Below are positions 53,532 through 63,921 of a stretch of 64,000 bases of DNA, one piece after another. The notes under the pieces were generated by a model. That model searched no databases. It had not been told where the DNA came from and saw nothing but the letters and a program-made list of their open reading frames with translations. Numbering within the stretch: the first letter of the stretch is position 1; each line of letters begins with the position of its first letter. The stretch spans positions 344,458 through 408,457 of the forward strand of contig JAFTKN010000010.1 of the NCBI GenBank assembly GCA_017453255.1, read 5' to 3'. The DNA is from Clostridia bacterium. GTDB lineage: Bacteria; Bacillota; Clostridia; Oscillospirales; CAG-272. The position numbers were made by a program, and so were the translations under genes.

Positions 53532-54092
53532 TTATTGGAAAAGCGGCTGAAGCTGCTTATATTTTAAAGCAAGCTCATATGTCTGCTCCAATTTATTAAA
53601 ATCAGCAACCAATGAATGTGGCTTATTTGTTGGATCATCTTGCTTCATTGGTACAAAAAATACATTTTTTCGTTCTAATAAAATACTAATGTTTTGCAAA
53701 TTCGCTGATAAGGCATCATTTGAACATAGCGCAATTATTGTTGGTCTGTCTGATCTTAAATGTGCCTTTGCCGCCATCGTAACAGTGGTGTCAGTAATTC
53801 CTCTTGCAATCTTAGCCAAAGTATTACCAGTACATGGTGCAATAATCAATGCATCAAGCTTAATTTTAGGTCCTAGCGGCTCGGCTTCGACAATTGAGTG
53901 TATTGTTTTATTACCAACTGTTTCTTCTACTATATTAATTAGCTCTGTAGCAGTTCCAAATCTTGTATCTGTGTTATAGACATTTTCGCTCATTATAGGT
54001 AATATTTTTATTCCCTTTTCATTCAGCTTTTTCATTTGAACAACACTCTGCTTATGCGTACAAAATGAACCACAGAATGCGTAGCCTATCAT
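53532..54092 (-). CDS. dpaB: Dipicolinate synthase subunit B
   Basis: The 186-residue flavoprotein-like subunit (SpoVFB) has GYAFCGSFCTHKQSV at the start, IIAPCTGNTLAKIARGITDT (PCTGNT) and FVPMKQDDPTNKPHSLVAD at the end. With DpaA it forms dipicolinic acid in the mother cell for the spore core. The ATG at 54090-54092 has GAAGGGA before it; an 18-base in-frame extension is unlikely. It begins two bases after dpaA ends. Confidence 0.95.
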   Translation of the reverse strand: MIGYAFCGSFCTHKQSVVQMKKLNEKGIKILPIMSENVYNTDTRFGTATELINIVEETVGNKTIHSIVEAEPLGPKIKLDALIIAPCTGNTLAKIARGITDTTVTMAAKAHLRSDRPTIIALCSNDALSANLQNISILLERKNVFFVPMKQDDPTNKPHSLVADFNKLEQTYELALKYKQLQPLFQ

Positions 54093-54094
54093 AA

Positions 54095-54832
54095 TTATCC
54101 CTTCTCGCAAGGAAAGCCTTTTATTATTGTATCAAAAATAATCTTAGACGCACTTTTTGGTAAAATTCTACCTGGCAATCTTCCTCCATCTATTACTCCT
54201 TTTTCATCCCCAAAACCACCAGGCTTAGAAGCAAGCTCGATTAAAACTGAATTATTAGGAATGTTTTTCATCATTTCATTTGTGAAAATAATAGATGGTA
54301 TGGTATTTAAGATAATATCATATGTTAAATCATCAAGCGACACAGATTTATAGCCATGAGCATTTATCTCATCTTGAATTTCTTTTCTTCTTGCATATAC
54401 ATAAACTTTTGAACCAAAGAAGTCAAGAATTTTGCACAAAGCCTTTCCTATTCTTCCATACCCTGCAACTAATACCCTTTGTCCATCCAATGATTTTTGA
54501 GTATGATTGTAAATTAGAGTTATGGTCGCTTCGGCAGTGAGTTCTGCATTCTTTTGCAAGAAATATGAGTCTTTAGAATAGTCAATTACTTTTCTGTTTA
54601 ATAATTTCTCTATTTTATGACCGTTACCAGAAAAAACTAAACAGCTATCATTTATCTCCTTGCCTATTTGTATCAGCTCACTATCACTATATTCATTAAC
54701 AACAGATAAAATCAAAACGTTACACATTTTAAAATTTTGCACTGTATTTTCCAGTAGATTAAAGCCACAGTCGCACAATAATCGACCTAGCTCTTTGTAT
54801 CTTTGATCATTTGATATTACGCAAATATTCAT
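54095..54832 (-). CDS. dpaA: Dipicolinate synthase subunit A
   Basis: The 245-residue subunit (SpoVFA) has an N-terminal regulatory-like part and a Rossmann dehydrogenase part with VLVAGYGRIGKALCKIL (about 133-149) and ILNTIPSIIF. Its C-terminus is KIIFDTIIKG. It is required, with DpaB, to make dipicolinic acid. The ATG at 54830-54832 follows GAGGAAAAA; a 42-base in-frame extension would reach into the palindrome upstream and has no ribosome binding site. Confidence 0.94.
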   Translation of the reverse strand: MNICVISNDQRYKELGRLLCDCGFNLLENTVQNFKMCNVLILSVVNEYSDSELIQIGKEINDSCLVFSGNGHKIEKLLNRKVIDYSKDSYFLQKNAELTAEATITLIYNHTQKSLDGQRVLVAGYGRIGKALCKILDFFGSKVYVYARRKEIQDEINAHGYKSVSLDDLTYDIILNTIPSIIFTNEMMKNIPNNSVLIELASKPGGFGDEKGVIDGGRLPGRILPKSASKIIFDTIIKGFPCEKG

Positions 54833-54854
54833 TTTTTCCTCACGTTTTAAATAA

Positions 54855-54876
54855 TATTGAGAAATATTTCTCAATA
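54855..54876. repeat. Perfect 22-bp palindrome upstream of dpaA
   Basis: TATTGAGAAAT and ATTTCTCAATA, 11-bp arms without a loop, sit 22 bases before the dpaA start, between dpaA and trmB. It could be an operator. Confidence 0.55.
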
Positions 54877-54902
54877 CAGTATATGCAAGGAAAAATACTT
54901 GA

Positions 54903-55640
54903 TTATTTATTATTTTTAGCTATTAACATATTGATTGAAAAACCCTTTTCGCTAAAATTACGCTCGTATTCCGTTCTAATGTTAGTTTTATCCATTTCAG
55001 AATTATGTAGATCAAAGGTATGATATTCAAGCTCTAAGGGAGATTTTTCAATTTCCTCTAAAGAAAAATCAAATAATGGTCTATTATCAGTTTTAAAATA
55101 AAATTTTCCGTCAGGCTTAAGTAGCTTAGAATAAAGCTTTAAAAACTCTATGTATGTAAGTCTTCTCTTTGTATGCCCTTTTTTGCTCCAAGGATCACAA
55201 AAATTAACATAAATTGCATCGACCGAATTTTCTGGGAAATAGCAAAGCATTTCTTTTGCATCACCGATAGCGAATCTTACATTTCCTATTTGCTCTTTAC
55301 CAAACCGCACGCTTTCACCCAAAGGATAAATCTTTCCATCAGCAGTTTTCCAACCACCATTAGGTGCTAATGCTCCTAAACCACGAGAAACAGCATAATT
55401 CTCTACAGCTAATGTGCATACATCGGCAATTTTTTCTATAGCAAGATAATTGAATTCAGGCTCTTGCGTTGATTTTCCACACACAAAATCTCCCTTACCG
55501 CAACCTATTTCTATTCTCAAGGGTTTATTCTCATTATAAATTTCATCTTTATTTTTGTAAAAATTCTCTATATCGCTAACAATCAAATTGGAAAGAAGGT
55601 TTAACCTTTCTTTTCCGTTTTTCTTTTTTTTCATTCTCAT
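54903..55640 (-). CDS. trmB: tRNA (guanine-N7-)-methyltransferase
   Basis: TrmB methylates G46 in the tRNA variable loop with SAM. The 245-residue protein has IEIGCGKGDFVCGK, LAIEK, FCDPWSKKGHTKRRLT and FKTDNRPLFDFS. Compared with the usual TrmB (about 215 residues) it has an insertion of some 35 residues (APNGGWKTADGKIYPLGESV region, about 95-125). GGAGAAA ribosome binding site. Confidence 0.93.
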   Translation of the reverse strand: MRMKKKKNGKERLNLLSNLIVSDIENFYKNKDEIYNENKPLRIEIGCGKGDFVCGKSTQEPEFNYLAIEKIADVCTLAVENYAVSRGLGALAPNGGWKTADGKIYPLGESVRFGKEQIGNVRFAIGDAKEMLCYFPENSVDAIYVNFCDPWSKKGHTKRRLTYIEFLKLYSKLLKPDGKFYFKTDNRPLFDFSLEEIEKSPLELEYHTFDLHNSEMDKTNIRTEYERNFSEKGFSINMLIAKNNK

Positions 55641-55736
55641 ATTGATATTTTCTCCATAATTTGTTAAAATATATATTGATATTTTATCACATAATTTTTT
55701 TTATTTGTATATTTTTTGTAAAATTTAGGAGTTTTT

Positions 55737-55997
55737 ATGAATTACAAATACAAAACAAGGGGTGTTTGTGCCTCTACAATCGAATTTGAACTAAATAACG
55801 GAATTGTTTCAAATGTTGTTTTCTATGGTGGGTGCAATGGTAATCTCAAAGCTATATCAAAGCTTGTTAACGGAATGGAAGCGACGCAAGTTATTTCTAT
55901 TTTAAAGGGTAATACCTGTGGTTTCAAAAGCACATCCTGTGCAGATCAATTAGCTATTGTATTGGAAAACGCATTAAAACAACAATCAGAGGAATAG
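55737..55997 (+). CDS. TSCPD-domain protein (TIGR03905 family)
   Basis: The 86-residue protein contains GVCASTIEFEL, GGCNGNLKAISKLVNGM and CGFKSTSCADQLA, the Cys-rich TSCPD domain found alone here and at the C-terminus of some ribonucleotide reductases. Four conserved Cys suggest metal binding. The function is unknown. It lies four bases before polA with an AGGAG site before its own ATG. Confidence 0.88.
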   Translation: MNYKYKTRGVCASTIEFELNNGIVSNVVFYGGCNGNLKAISKLVNGMEATQVISILKGNTCGFKSTSCADQLAIVLENALKQQSEE

Positions 55998-56001
55998 CGA
56001 A

Positions 56002-58527
56002 ATGAAAAATCTTTTAATTGTAGACGGAAACAGCATTTTAAATAGAGCCTATTATGGTGTCCATGCCCTTTCCACAAAGGACGGTATGCCTACAAATGCT
56101 CTTTTTGGAATGATGAACATACTTAAAAAGCATTTAGATCACATTAAACCAGAATATGCTGTAATAGCGTTTGATTTAAAAGCGAAAACCTTTAGACATA
56201 AGGAATATGATTTTTACAAGGCAAACAGAAAACCAATGCCTGAGGATTTAGCAATTCAGCTACCTTATGCAAAGGAACTGGTTAAAATGCTTGGTTTTAA
56301 TGTTTTAGAATTAGAAGGTTATGAGGCTGATGATATCATTGGTACAGTTTCAAGAACTAAGCATGAGGAAAAAATTCACTCTTACATTCTCACCGGTGAC
56401 AGAGATTCCCTCCAGTTAATTAACGATAACACCTCTGTAGTCTTATTAAAAACTAAAGAGGATGTTATATATGATACTAAAAAATTCATCGAGGATTATG
56501 AAGTTACCCCTCTTCAATATATTGATGTTAAAGCTATAATGGGAGATTCATCAGACAATATTCCTGGCGTTAGTGGAATAGGCGAAAAGGGAGCATTTAA
56601 ACTCATTTCCGAATTCAAAAGCCTTGATGGTGTTTATCAAAATTACGAAAGCTCTTCTCTTTCTCAAGGTCTCAAGGACAAGCTAACAAACGGGAAAGAG
56701 ATGGCATACATTTCAAAATTTTTAGCCACCATTGTTTTAGATGTACCTTTAAATAAATCGATTGATGACTATATTTATCATGGTATTGACGCTATTAACC
56801 TTCGTAAATCCTTTACAAAATTTGAATTTGGTAGTTTAATTAGAAAATTTGAGCTTGATAAAACAAGTACAAATACAAACGACATAGAACTTACACCATA
56901 TGGTACAAGCAAGTGTAATTGTAGTGATGCTGTTCCCTTGAATGTGAAGTATATTGCTGGTCTGCCTGAAGCTATTACTCATTGTGCAGTTTATTTTACA
57001 GGCGACTGTGTTCAAATATATACACAAGACGAGAAGCTATACACTTGCCCTATAAATGAAGCAAAGGATTTCTTGTCAAACAGTACTGTTATTTGCCATG
57101 ATGTTAAATCACTTTTAAAGATAGCAGATATTAATTGTGTTTTTGACACTATGCTTGCTGGTTATGTAATATCTCCATCCGATTCAAGCTATGATCTACC
57201 TTCTTTAACCATAAAATATTTAGATTCTGCCTTTGATGCTTCATTTGGTGCTAAGACTATTTACAATTTATATAAAGAAATGAAGAGTGTTCTCGAAAGA
57301 GATAATACATTACACATTCTCACAGATATTGAAATACCTTTAGCAAGAGTTCTTTTCTCTATGGAAAATGAAGGCTTTAAGGTAAATTTAGAAGGACTTA
57401 AGTCGTATTCTAATTATCTAACAGAAATGGAAGATGCTTATAAGCATAGAATCTATATGCTTGCAGGCGAGGAATTTAATATTAATTCTCCTAAACAGCT
57501 TGGCGAAATCTTATTTGAAAAATTGGGAATCCCACATGGTAAAAAGACGAAATCTGGATATTCAACAAGCGCTGATATTTTAGAGAATTTAGCAGACCAA
57601 TACGAAATTGTTGCTGAGGTTTTGGAATATCGTAAGGTTGCAAAGTTAAATAGCACATATTGCGTTGGATTAATAAAGGTTGCCGATGAGCAAGGCTTGA
57701 TACACACTACATTCAATCAAACCGTTGCTGTAACTGGTAGATTATCCTCTACTGAGCCTAACCTGCAAAACATTCCTATAAGAACAGAGCTCGGCAGAAA
57801 TCTTCGCAAATATTTTACGACTAAAAAGGACGACTATGTTTTAATTGATGCAGACTACTCACAAATTGAGCTAAAGGTTCTTTCTCACATGTCTCAAGAT
57901 GCAAATATGATACATGCGTTTAGAACTGGGGAGGATATTCATACAATGACCGCATCATTAGTTTTTGGCGTATCACCAAACGAGGTTACGATCGAACTTC
58001 GCAAGCGCGCTAAGGCTGTAAACTTTGGAATCGTTTACGGTATTGGTGACTTCTCTCTCGGTAAGGATTTACACATTCCTAAAAAAGAAGCAAAGCGCTA
58101 TATTGAATCTTACTTTGCAACTTATCCCGATGTTCACGCCTTCATCAGAAGACTAATTGATGATGCTAAGGTAACAGGATATGCAAAAACAATGTTTGGT
58201 CGTATTAGATATATTCCTGAATTAGCCAATAAAAACAAAATGATTCAAGCATTTGGAGAGCGTGCCGCAATGAATAGTCCTATTCAAGGTACAGCTGCCG
58301 ATATTATAAAAATAGCAATGATAAATGTTGATCATGCATTAAAAAATGCTAATATAGATGCTAAATTAATTTTGCAAGTTCATGATGAATTAATTGTTGA
58401 ATCGCATAGCAGTTGTGCTGATAAGGCACTTGAAATTTTACAGCAAGAAATGGAATCAGCAGTTAAGCTTTTAGTTCCTTTGACTGCAGATGTTTCCGTT
58501 GGAAAGACGTGGTATGATGCAAAATAA
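56002..58527 (+). CDS. polA: DNA polymerase I
   Basis: The 841-residue protein has a 5'-3' exonuclease domain (LLIVDGNSILNRAYYG, ADDIIGT, LTGDRDSLQLI, GDSSDNIPGVSGIGEKGA). A shortened region with no DxE exonuclease motif follows (about 315-440), then the polymerase domain. Polymerase motif A is DADYSQIELK, motif B RKRAKAVNFGIVYG and motif C QVHDELIVE. So proofreading is lost, as in B. subtilis PolA. It repairs gaps and removes RNA primers. It overlaps ispE by 14 bases. Confidence 0.96.
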   Translation: MKNLLIVDGNSILNRAYYGVHALSTKDGMPTNALFGMMNILKKHLDHIKPEYAVIAFDLKAKTFRHKEYDFYKANRKPMPEDLAIQLPYAKELVKMLGFNVLELEGYEADDIIGTVSRTKHEEKIHSYILTGDRDSLQLINDNTSVVLLKTKEDVIYDTKKFIEDYEVTPLQYIDVKAIMGDSSDNIPGVSGIGEKGAFKLISEFKSLDGVYQNYESSSLSQGLKDKLTNGKEMAYISKFLATIVLDVPLNKSIDDYIYHGIDAINLRKSFTKFEFGSLIRKFELDKTSTNTNDIELTPYGTSKCNCSDAVPLNVKYIAGLPEAITHCAVYFTGDCVQIYTQDEKLYTCPINEAKDFLSNSTVICHDVKSLLKIADINCVFDTMLAGYVISPSDSSYDLPSLTIKYLDSAFDASFGAKTIYNLYKEMKSVLERDNTLHILTDIEIPLARVLFSMENEGFKVNLEGLKSYSNYLTEMEDAYKHRIYMLAGEEFNINSPKQLGEILFEKLGIPHGKKTKSGYSTSADILENLADQYEIVAEVLEYRKVAKLNSTYCVGLIKVADEQGLIHTTFNQTVAVTGRLSSTEPNLQNIPIRTELGRNLRKYFTTKKDDYVLIDADYSQIELKVLSHMSQDANMIHAFRTGEDIHTMTASLVFGVSPNEVTIELRKRAKAVNFGIVYGIGDFSLGKDLHIPKKEAKRYIESYFATYPDVHAFIRRLIDDAKVTGYAKTMFGRIRYIPELANKNKMIQAFGERAAMNSPIQGTAADIIKIAMINVDHALKNANIDAKLILQVHDELIVESHSSCADKALEILQQEMESAVKLLVPLTADVSVGKTWYDAK

Positions 58528-59407
58528 CACGAAGATTTATGAGGACTTTGCACCCGCTAAAATCAATCTATATTTAGATGTTCTTTCTAAAATGGATTCT
58601 GGATATCATAACATAGATTCAATTATGCAAAGTGTTTCTCTTTTTGATAAGGTTTCGCTTAAAATATCACATGTTAATAATCAAGAACGGATTATAGAAA
58701 TTGAATCCTCATCTGGTAAAATTCCAAATGATAAAAGTAACATCGTGTATAAATGTGCAGAAGCTATTTTATCACACACACATACAAACGGAATTATCTG
58801 TAAATTTTTCATTGAAAAAAACATTCCCATTGCAGCTGGAATGGCTGGAGGCAGTAGCGATGGTGCATGTGCCATGAAGCTTCTCAATACTGCACTTGGA
58901 AATCCCCTTAGTCTTAGCGAGCTATGCTCTATTGGTGCAAAAATTGGAGCAGACATCCCCTTTTGCTTGACTGGCAAAACTGCTATTTGTCAAGAAATTG
59001 GTGATAAAATCACTCCGATTACTTCACTATCTGATGCACTTATTGTTTGTGCTATTGATAATTCGAGCGTTTCAACACCAGAGGCATTTAAGCTTCTTGA
59101 CGAAAAATACGGAACTAACTGCTCCCCTTCTAATAATATTGAAGAAATCATTCAAGCTATAAACGAAGGAAATATTTCTAAAATTGGTAGGTGTCTTTAT
59201 AATAAATTTGAATCAGTTATTGAGCCAGACAATAAAAGCATCACGCAAATAAAAGCCACAATGCTAAATAATGGTGCTATCGGTGCTTTAATGAGTGGTA
59301 GTGGTCCTTCAGTTTTTGGCATTTTTACTGATGAAAATTCACAATTAAAAGCATTTAACGAGCTACAAAATCAGTCAATTCGTGCTTTTTTGTGTAAAAC
59401 CATTTGA
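58514..59407 (+). CDS. ispE: 4-diphosphocytidyl-2-C-methyl-D-erythritol kinase
   Basis: IspE is the GHMP kinase of the MEP isoprenoid pathway. The 297-residue protein has FAPAKINLYLDV, the ATP loop PIAAGMAGGSSDGACAMK, and MSGSGPSVFGIF. An in-frame start 24 bases upstream is possible, but the double ATG at 58514-58519 with GGAAAG upstream fits. It overlaps the end of polA by 14 bases, an unusual neighbour for ispE. Confidence 0.94.
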   Translation: MMQNNTKIYEDFAPAKINLYLDVLSKMDSGYHNIDSIMQSVSLFDKVSLKISHVNNQERIIEIESSSGKIPNDKSNIVYKCAEAILSHTHTNGIICKFFIEKNIPIAAGMAGGSSDGACAMKLLNTALGNPLSLSELCSIGAKIGADIPFCLTGKTAICQEIGDKITPITSLSDALIVCAIDNSSVSTPEAFKLLDEKYGTNCSPSNNIEEIIQAINEGNISKIGRCLYNKFESVIEPDNKSITQIKATMLNNGAIGALMSGSGPSVFGIFTDENSQLKAFNELQNQSIRAFLCKTI

Positions 59408-59423
59408 TTTTTTTGTTTTTTTG

Positions 59424-59452
59424 TTGACAAATTGGTTTTTTCGTTTTATAAT
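59424..59452 (+). promoter_or_regulatory. Consensus sigma-A promoter of guaB
   Basis: TTGACA (59424-59429), exactly 17 bases, TATAAT (59447-59452): a perfect consensus in both hexamers and spacing. Confidence 0.92.
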
Positions 59453-59474
59453 TATAAAAATAATTTTAAGTTAA

Positions 59475-60968
<1,494 letters not shown>

Positions 60969-60974
60969 AAAATC

Positions 60975-61006
60975 AAGGTTGTTATCATCTGATAGCAACC
61001 TTTTTA
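60975..61006 (+). terminator. Terminator of guaB
   Basis: A 12-bp stem AAGGTTGTTATC/GATAGCAACCTT (one G-T pair) with a 4-base loop, then T-run. Confidence 0.88.
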
Positions 61007-61026
61007 CTTTATTTTCTATTTTTTTA

Positions 61027-61055
61027 TTGACTTATTATTTTTTTTAGTATAAAAT
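61027..61055 (+). promoter_or_regulatory. Sigma-A-type promoter of the AI-2E-family gene
   Basis: TTGACT (61027-61032), 17-base spacer, TAAAAT (61050-61055). Confidence 0.6.
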
Positions 61056-61088
61056 AATACTAATCACTATATGAAAGGGTCATTTTAG

Positions 61089-62465
61089 ATGTTTAAAAAA
61101 TTCAATAAAGATGATAAGCACTTCAAAATAGCTATTCTTGCTTTTTTGGTTGGTGCTTTACTTATTGGATTAGTGTTTGCTATAATGAATTTCGGAACAA
61201 TTTTTGGTTTCGTATCAACCATCATCGAATGTCTTTCTGCATTTATTTACGGCTTCGTTATTGCATTCTTGCTTAATCCTCTTTATAAAAAAATCCACAA
61301 GTACGTTTTCAAGTTTATTGAAAAGAAAAAGGCTCATCCCACACTAAGAAAATTAGTTTCTATTTTAACTACTTATGTTTTAGTTGTTTTGGTAATTATT
61401 GGCCTTGGTTTAATTATCGTTCCTAATATTGTTGAAAATGTAAAATATCTTGCAGATAGATTCCCTACCTATATTGAACAGTTTAAAAATGCAATTATTG
61501 GATTTTTAGATACTCTCCCATTTGTAAACGATGCAAACGAAACCTGGAACAGTATTATTCATTTCTTTGTAAATACTGAATCAGAAACAGGACAAATGAG
61601 TGGTGCTTTAATCGATGCTTTTGAAAACGGAAGCCTTGATGGTATAATTCAATCCCTTATTTCGGGTATATTCACTGCTATAAAATCCTTAGTTTTCCAT
61701 GCTTTTTCGTTTATTGTAGGTATTGTCCTCTCTATTTATTTCTTAATTTATAAGGAATCCATCATAAGAAGAAGCAAACGTGCATTATGTGCTATTTTCA
61801 AGAAAAAGAACTACAATAGAATTATCAATTTTGCAAAATATACAAACAATACCTTTGGTAGATATGTAATTGGTGCCATATTAGACTCTATTTTAGTAGG
61901 TATAGTTATCGGCGTTGTTTGCGCAATTTGCAAATTACCATTTGCAGCTCTTATAGGTTTAATTTGTGGTATAACTAACATTATTCCATTCTTTGGTCCT
62001 TTTATTGGCTCTATTCCTTCTGCTATTTTAATTTTCATAGCTACAGGTGATATATGGTCAGTAATTTTATTTGTTGCTATTATTTTAATTATCCAACAAA
62101 TTGATGGTAATTTAATTGCACCACACATTCATAGTGAATCTACTGGTCTTACTCCTATTGGAGTTATTGCCGCTACAACAGTATGCTCAGAATTTTTTGG
62201 ATTTGTAGGTATGGTAATTGGCGTTCCACTAAGTGCTGTTATATGCTATATTATTGCTCAAATATTCGAAAAAAGACTTAAAAAGAAAAAGCTTCCACTT
62301 GAAGAAGAGGCTTATGAGGCATCTGATATCTATAAAGACGAAAAGTTCCTCGAAGCTTGCAGAATAATTGAAGAGCGAGGATATCACGTGGAAGAAAATG
62401 AGCAACATTCTTCTTCAGTTGAGCAAGAAAATACTAATATTGAAGAGAATGAAACAAAAGAATAA
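61089..62465 (+). CDS. AI-2E family transporter (PF01594)
   Basis: The 458-residue protein has about seven to eight transmembrane helices in the PerM/TqsA pattern. It includes FGRYVIGAILDSILVGIVIG, ICGITNIIPFFGPFIGSIPS and QQIDGNLIAPHIHSESTGLTPIGV. The last 70 residues are highly acidic and soluble (about half Glu/Asp/Ser). Despite the family name, most members move other things (sodium, small molecules); luxS is present in this window, but AI-2 export is only a guess. AAAGGG before the ATG. Confidence 0.87.
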   Translation: MFKKFNKDDKHFKIAILAFLVGALLIGLVFAIMNFGTIFGFVSTIIECLSAFIYGFVIAFLLNPLYKKIHKYVFKFIEKKKAHPTLRKLVSILTTYVLVVLVIIGLGLIIVPNIVENVKYLADRFPTYIEQFKNAIIGFLDTLPFVNDANETWNSIIHFFVNTESETGQMSGALIDAFENGSLDGIIQSLISGIFTAIKSLVFHAFSFIVGIVLSIYFLIYKESIIRRSKRALCAIFKKKNYNRIINFAKYTNNTFGRYVIGAILDSILVGIVIGVVCAICKLPFAALIGLICGITNIIPFFGPFIGSIPSAILIFIATGDIWSVILFVAIILIIQQIDGNLIAPHIHSESTGLTPIGVIAATTVCSEFFGFVGMVIGVPLSAVICYIIAQIFEKRLKKKKLPLEEEAYEASDIYKDEKFLEACRIIEERGYHVEENEQHSSSVEQENTNIEENETKE

Positions 62466-62472
62466 ATTACTA

Positions 62473-62505
62473 AATACTACCATTATTACGATGGTAGTAT
62501 TTTTT
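62473..62505 (+). terminator. Terminator of the AI-2E-family gene
   Basis: An 11-bp stem AATACTACCAT/ATGGTAGTATT with a 7-base loop and a T-run. Confidence 0.88.
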
Positions 62506-62555
62506 GCTTAAAAATATCCTTTTTTGCTAATACTATTCAAAAAAGGAGTTCATAT

Positions 62556-63800
62556 ATGAGAATTAATTCAATAAAAGCACGAGAAATAATTGATTCAAGA
62601 GGAATGCCTACCATTGAGGCATGCGTTTATCTATCAGGAGGGTATAAAGGAATAGCATCCGTCCCGTCGGGTGCTTCAACAGGTATTTATGAGGCAGTTG
62701 AGTTAAGAGATGGTGACAAAAAGAGATATTTCGGCAAAGGAGTTACCAAAGCAGTAAACAATGTAAATAATTTAATAGCACAAAATTTAGTGGGATTAAA
62801 GCACTCTTCTCCACGAAATGTAGATAAAATTTTAAATTACATTGACGCAACTGAGAATAAATCTAATTTAGGTGCTAATGCTACACTTGCAGTTTCACTT
62901 GCTTGTGCAAAAGCCAATGCAAGTGCTCTTTCTCTGCCCTTATATCGCTATTTAGGTGGTATTTTTGGCTGTAAGCTACCTATCCCTATGATGAATATTT
63001 TAAATGGTGGTGCGCACGCAACAAACAATTTAGACATACAAGAATTTATGATTGTTCCCATTGGCTTTACAACATTTAAAAAAGCGTTACGAGCAGGCTG
63101 TGAAATTTATAATTCTCTAAAAATCATATTAAAGGAACGTGGTCTGTCAGCCTCTGTCGGTGACGAGGGAGGATTTGCTCCAAATTTATCAAATGAGGAA
63201 GAAGCTATTGAGCTTATAATTGAAGCGATAAAGCATGCAAAATACGACACAGGGTCGGTAAAAATTGCATTAGATATTGCTTCAAGTGAATGGTATAGTA
63301 ATGGTAAATACAAGCTCCCCAAGGCAAAAGCATGCTATACCTCCGAGGAGCTTATAGAAAAATGGGCAAGCTTAGTTTCAAAATATCCAATTATTTCCAT
63401 TGAGGATCCATTGAGTGAAACCGACTATGACGGCTGGTCAAAAATAACAGAAAGATTGGGTAACAAAATAATGCTCGTTGGCGACGATTTATTTGTTACA
63501 AATGAAGCGCGTCTAAAACGAGGAATTGGTGAAAGGCTTGGTAACTCAATATTAATAAAGCCAAATCAAATCGGAACATTATCAGAAACATTAAATGTTA
63601 TTATGCTTGCAAAAGAAAACAACTACTCTACTATAATATCACATAGATCTGGAGAAACAGATGATGTAAGCATAGCAGACATAGCCGTTGCTACTAACGC
63701 TGGTTTTATAAAAACAGGTGCGCCTTGTAGAATGGACAGAGTTTGTAAATATAACAGGCTTTTAAAAATCGAAGATGAAATTTATAGAAATTGTAAATAA
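62556..63800 (+). CDS. eno: Enolase
   Basis: The 414-residue protein has the glycolytic enolase motifs [34 protein letters not shown] and GDEGGFAPN. It also has the metal ligands in [14 protein letters not shown] and GDDLFVTN, the catalytic Lys in LIKPNQIGT, and SHRSGETDD. All catalytic residues I can identify are present. Sequence blocks are slightly off the common bacterial forms ([14 protein letters not shown]), so it may be a diverged copy. Single gene, AAAAGGAG ribosome binding site. Confidence 0.93.
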   Translation: MRINSIKAREIIDSRGMPTIEACVYLSGGYKGIASVPSGASTGIYEAVELRDGDKKRYFGKGVTKAVNNVNNLIAQNLVGLKHSSPRNVDKILNYIDATENKSNLGANATLAVSLACAKANASALSLPLYRYLGGIFGCKLPIPMMNILNGGAHATNNLDIQEFMIVPIGFTTFKKALRAGCEIYNSLKIILKERGLSASVGDEGGFAPNLSNEEEAIELIIEAIKHAKYDTGSVKIALDIASSEWYSNGKYKLPKAKACYTSEELIEKWASLVSKYPIISIEDPLSETDYDGWSKITERLGNKIMLVGDDLFVTNEARLKRGIGERLGNSILIKPNQIGTLSETLNVIMLAKENNYSTIISHRSGETDDVSIADIAVATNAGFIKTGAPCRMDRVCKYNRLLKIEDEIYRNCK

Positions 63801-63816
63801 TTAATCCAAAGTTTAG

Positions 63817-63864
63817 GGCAAGAATTTAAAATTATATTATTATAATATTTTTTAATTTCTTGCC
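63817..63864 (+). terminator. Inverted repeat between eno and the SRP RNA gene (possible eno terminator)
   Basis: A 14-base arm at 63817-63830 and its near-perfect complement at 63851-63864 (GGCAAGAA/TTCTTGCC at the ends) enclose an AT-rich, itself palindromic loop. The right arm abuts the -35 of the following promoter. There is no T-run directly after. Confidence 0.5.
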
Positions 63865-63894
63865 TTGACTTTTGTTATATGTTTATGATATACT
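63865..63894 (+). promoter_or_regulatory. Promoter of the SRP RNA gene
   Basis: TTGACT (63865-63870), 18-base spacer, TATACT (63889-63894) with TGA in front (extended -10). The predicted transcription start is near 63901. Confidence 0.75.
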
Positions 63895-63921
63895 ACATAT
63901 GTTATTAATATCACAAAATAA

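Noticed and set aside
56900..57330. A working 3'-5' proofreading domain in PolA
   Set aside because: The region lacks the DxE metal-binding motif and is shortened, so it is taken as degenerate.
61089..62465. Assigning the AI-2E-family protein as an autoinducer-2 exporter because luxS is in the window
   Set aside because: The family name is historical and most members transport other substrates; the genes are 43 kb apart.
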